NCBI GenBank assembly: GCA_013289765.1
Contig: JABCZI010000001.1
Location: 310,001-374,000, forward strand
DNA length: 64,000 nt
DNA from: Acidobacteriota bacterium
GTDB lineage: Bacteria > Acidobacteriota > Terriglobia > Terriglobales > Acidobacteriaceae
Direction: 5' to 3'
Shown here: piece by piece, positions 63,513 through 64,000 of the stretch
How the letters are laid out: each line of letters opens with the position of its first letter
How positions within the stretch are numbered: the first letter of the stretch is position 1
The notes under the pieces: generated by a model
Databases searched by the model: none
What the model was told of the DNA's origin: nothing
What the model saw: the letters and a program-made list of their open reading frames with translations, nothing else
Program-made: the position numbers and the translations under genes

Positions 63513-64000
63513 TGCGCTCCCCGTCCCAGGAGTACGATCTTAACGGTCTGAAATATGATCAGAAAATCCAGGCCCAGCGAGGCGTTCTTGATATAGAACA
63601 GATCGTACTGGAGCTTTTCGCGGGCATCTGCCAGCGTGTTCCCGTACTTGTATTGCACCTGCGCCCACCCGGTGATGCCTGGCCGCACCACGTGGCGTAC
63701 GCCGTAATAAGGAATTTCTTTGCTCAGCCACTCGACAAACTCGGGACGCTCCGGCCGCGGTCCAACAAAATGCATATCCCCCTTCAGCACGCACCACAAC
63801 TGGGGAATTTCGTCGAGGCGCGAGGAGCGCAGGAACTTGCCCACGCGGGTAATTCGCGGATCATCGTCCGAAGCCCAGGTCGCACCGGTGTCTGCTTCCG
63901 CGTTCGTCCGCATGGTGCGAAACTTGTAGCAGTAAAAAACTTGACCGCGCCTTCCCACGCGCTGCTGCCGGTACAACACTGGGCCAGAGGAATCCATCCG
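63509..64000 (-). CDS. Polyprenyl-phosphate sugar-1-phosphate transferase, 3' part (truncated by window edge)
   Basis: Only the C-terminal about 164 residues are visible; the gene continues beyond base 64000. The visible part has GPVLYRQQRVGRRG, the loop YKFRTMRTNAEAD, RSSRLDEIPQLWCVLKGDM, FVGPRPERPEFVEWL and PGITGWAQVQYKYG, as in bacterial sugar transferases of the WcaJ/PssY type that start repeat-unit assembly on undecaprenyl phosphate. The ending LLGRGAQ resembles those of exosortase-associated sugar transferases. It is coupled to the GT2 gene downstream on the same strand. Confidence 0.9.
   Translation of the reverse strand, partial: RMDSSGPVLYRQQRVGRRGQVFYCYKFRTMRTNAEADTGATWASDDDPRITRVGKFLRSSRLDEIPQLWCVLKGDMHFVGPRPERPEFVEWLSKEIPYYGVRHVVRPGITGWAQVQYKYGNTLADAREKLQYDLFYIKNASLGLDFLIIFQTVKIVLLGRGAQ

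Noticed and set aside
1..64000. tRNA, rRNA, CRISPR array, insertion sequence or prophage
   Set aside because: I looked for T-loop signatures, regular repeats with spacers, transposase or integrase motifs, and terminal inverted repeats and saw none. A scan with dedicated tools would be needed to exclude a short degenerate element.

Overview
The window reads as a piece of an Acidobacteriota chromosome, most likely class Terriglobia. I infer this from the gene types: stand-alone LuxR-type helix-turn-helix pairs, zinc-ribbon membrane proteins, secreted proteins with Ig-like domains, and a pentose-phosphate operon with separate but overlapping tal and pgi genes. It is moderately GC-rich, gene-dense, and uses GTG and TTG starts in addition to ATG. 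I see no rRNA, tRNA, CRISPR array, transposase, integrase or replication origin.

Layout. (1) 233-9647, plus strand: a seven-gene sugar-phosphate operon, tkt-tal-pgi-gnd-zwf-glk-pgl, covering glucose phosphorylation, the oxidative pentose-phosphate branch, and two non-oxidative enzymes. Three junctions are 4-bp overlaps. (2) 9665-10784, minus strand: a small CxxC protein and an overlapping pair of tiny LuxR-type HTH genes. (3) 11157-17167, plus: a tripartite RND efflux operon (TolC-like, HlyD-like lipoprotein adaptor, permease). (4) 17516-20748, plus: two membrane-anchored zinc-ribbon proteins, one with a GAF domain and one with Sel1-like repeats. (5) 20825-21267, minus: a second overlapping LuxR-HTH pair, homologous member by member to the first. 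(6) 21892 to the end: about 42 kb devoted mostly to a cell-surface or extracellular polysaccharide.

The polysaccharide region has genes for precursor supply (WecB-like epimerase, GDP-mannose/UDP-glucose dehydrogenase), assembly (polyprenyl-phosphate sugar transferase cut by the window edge, GT2 and GT4 glycosyltransferases including a tandem GT4-GT4 fusion), export and polymerisation (flippase, O-antigen-ligase/polymerase-like protein), modification (two sulfotransferases, two FemAB/GNAT-like acyltransferases, two asparagine-synthase-like amidotransferases, an ATP-grasp ligase, methyltransferases, deacetylases, a radical SAM/SPASM protein) and remodelling (heparinase II/III-like lyase, two secreted beta-helix proteins). 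Upstream lies a PAPS module: fused ATP sulfurylase/APS kinase, a TauE-like transporter and a CysQ-like PAP phosphatase. No PAPS reductase is visible here.

My main synthesis is that the locus makes a sulfated, probably uronic-acid-containing and possibly amino-acid-decorated polymer. PAPS is made by Sat-CysC, used by the two sulfotransferases, and the by-product PAP is cleared by CysQ. This is an inference from gene content, since the sequence shows families and not the chemical structure. The two LuxR-HTH pairs, one beside the efflux operon and one beside the polysaccharide locus, are the other item I find most unusual.
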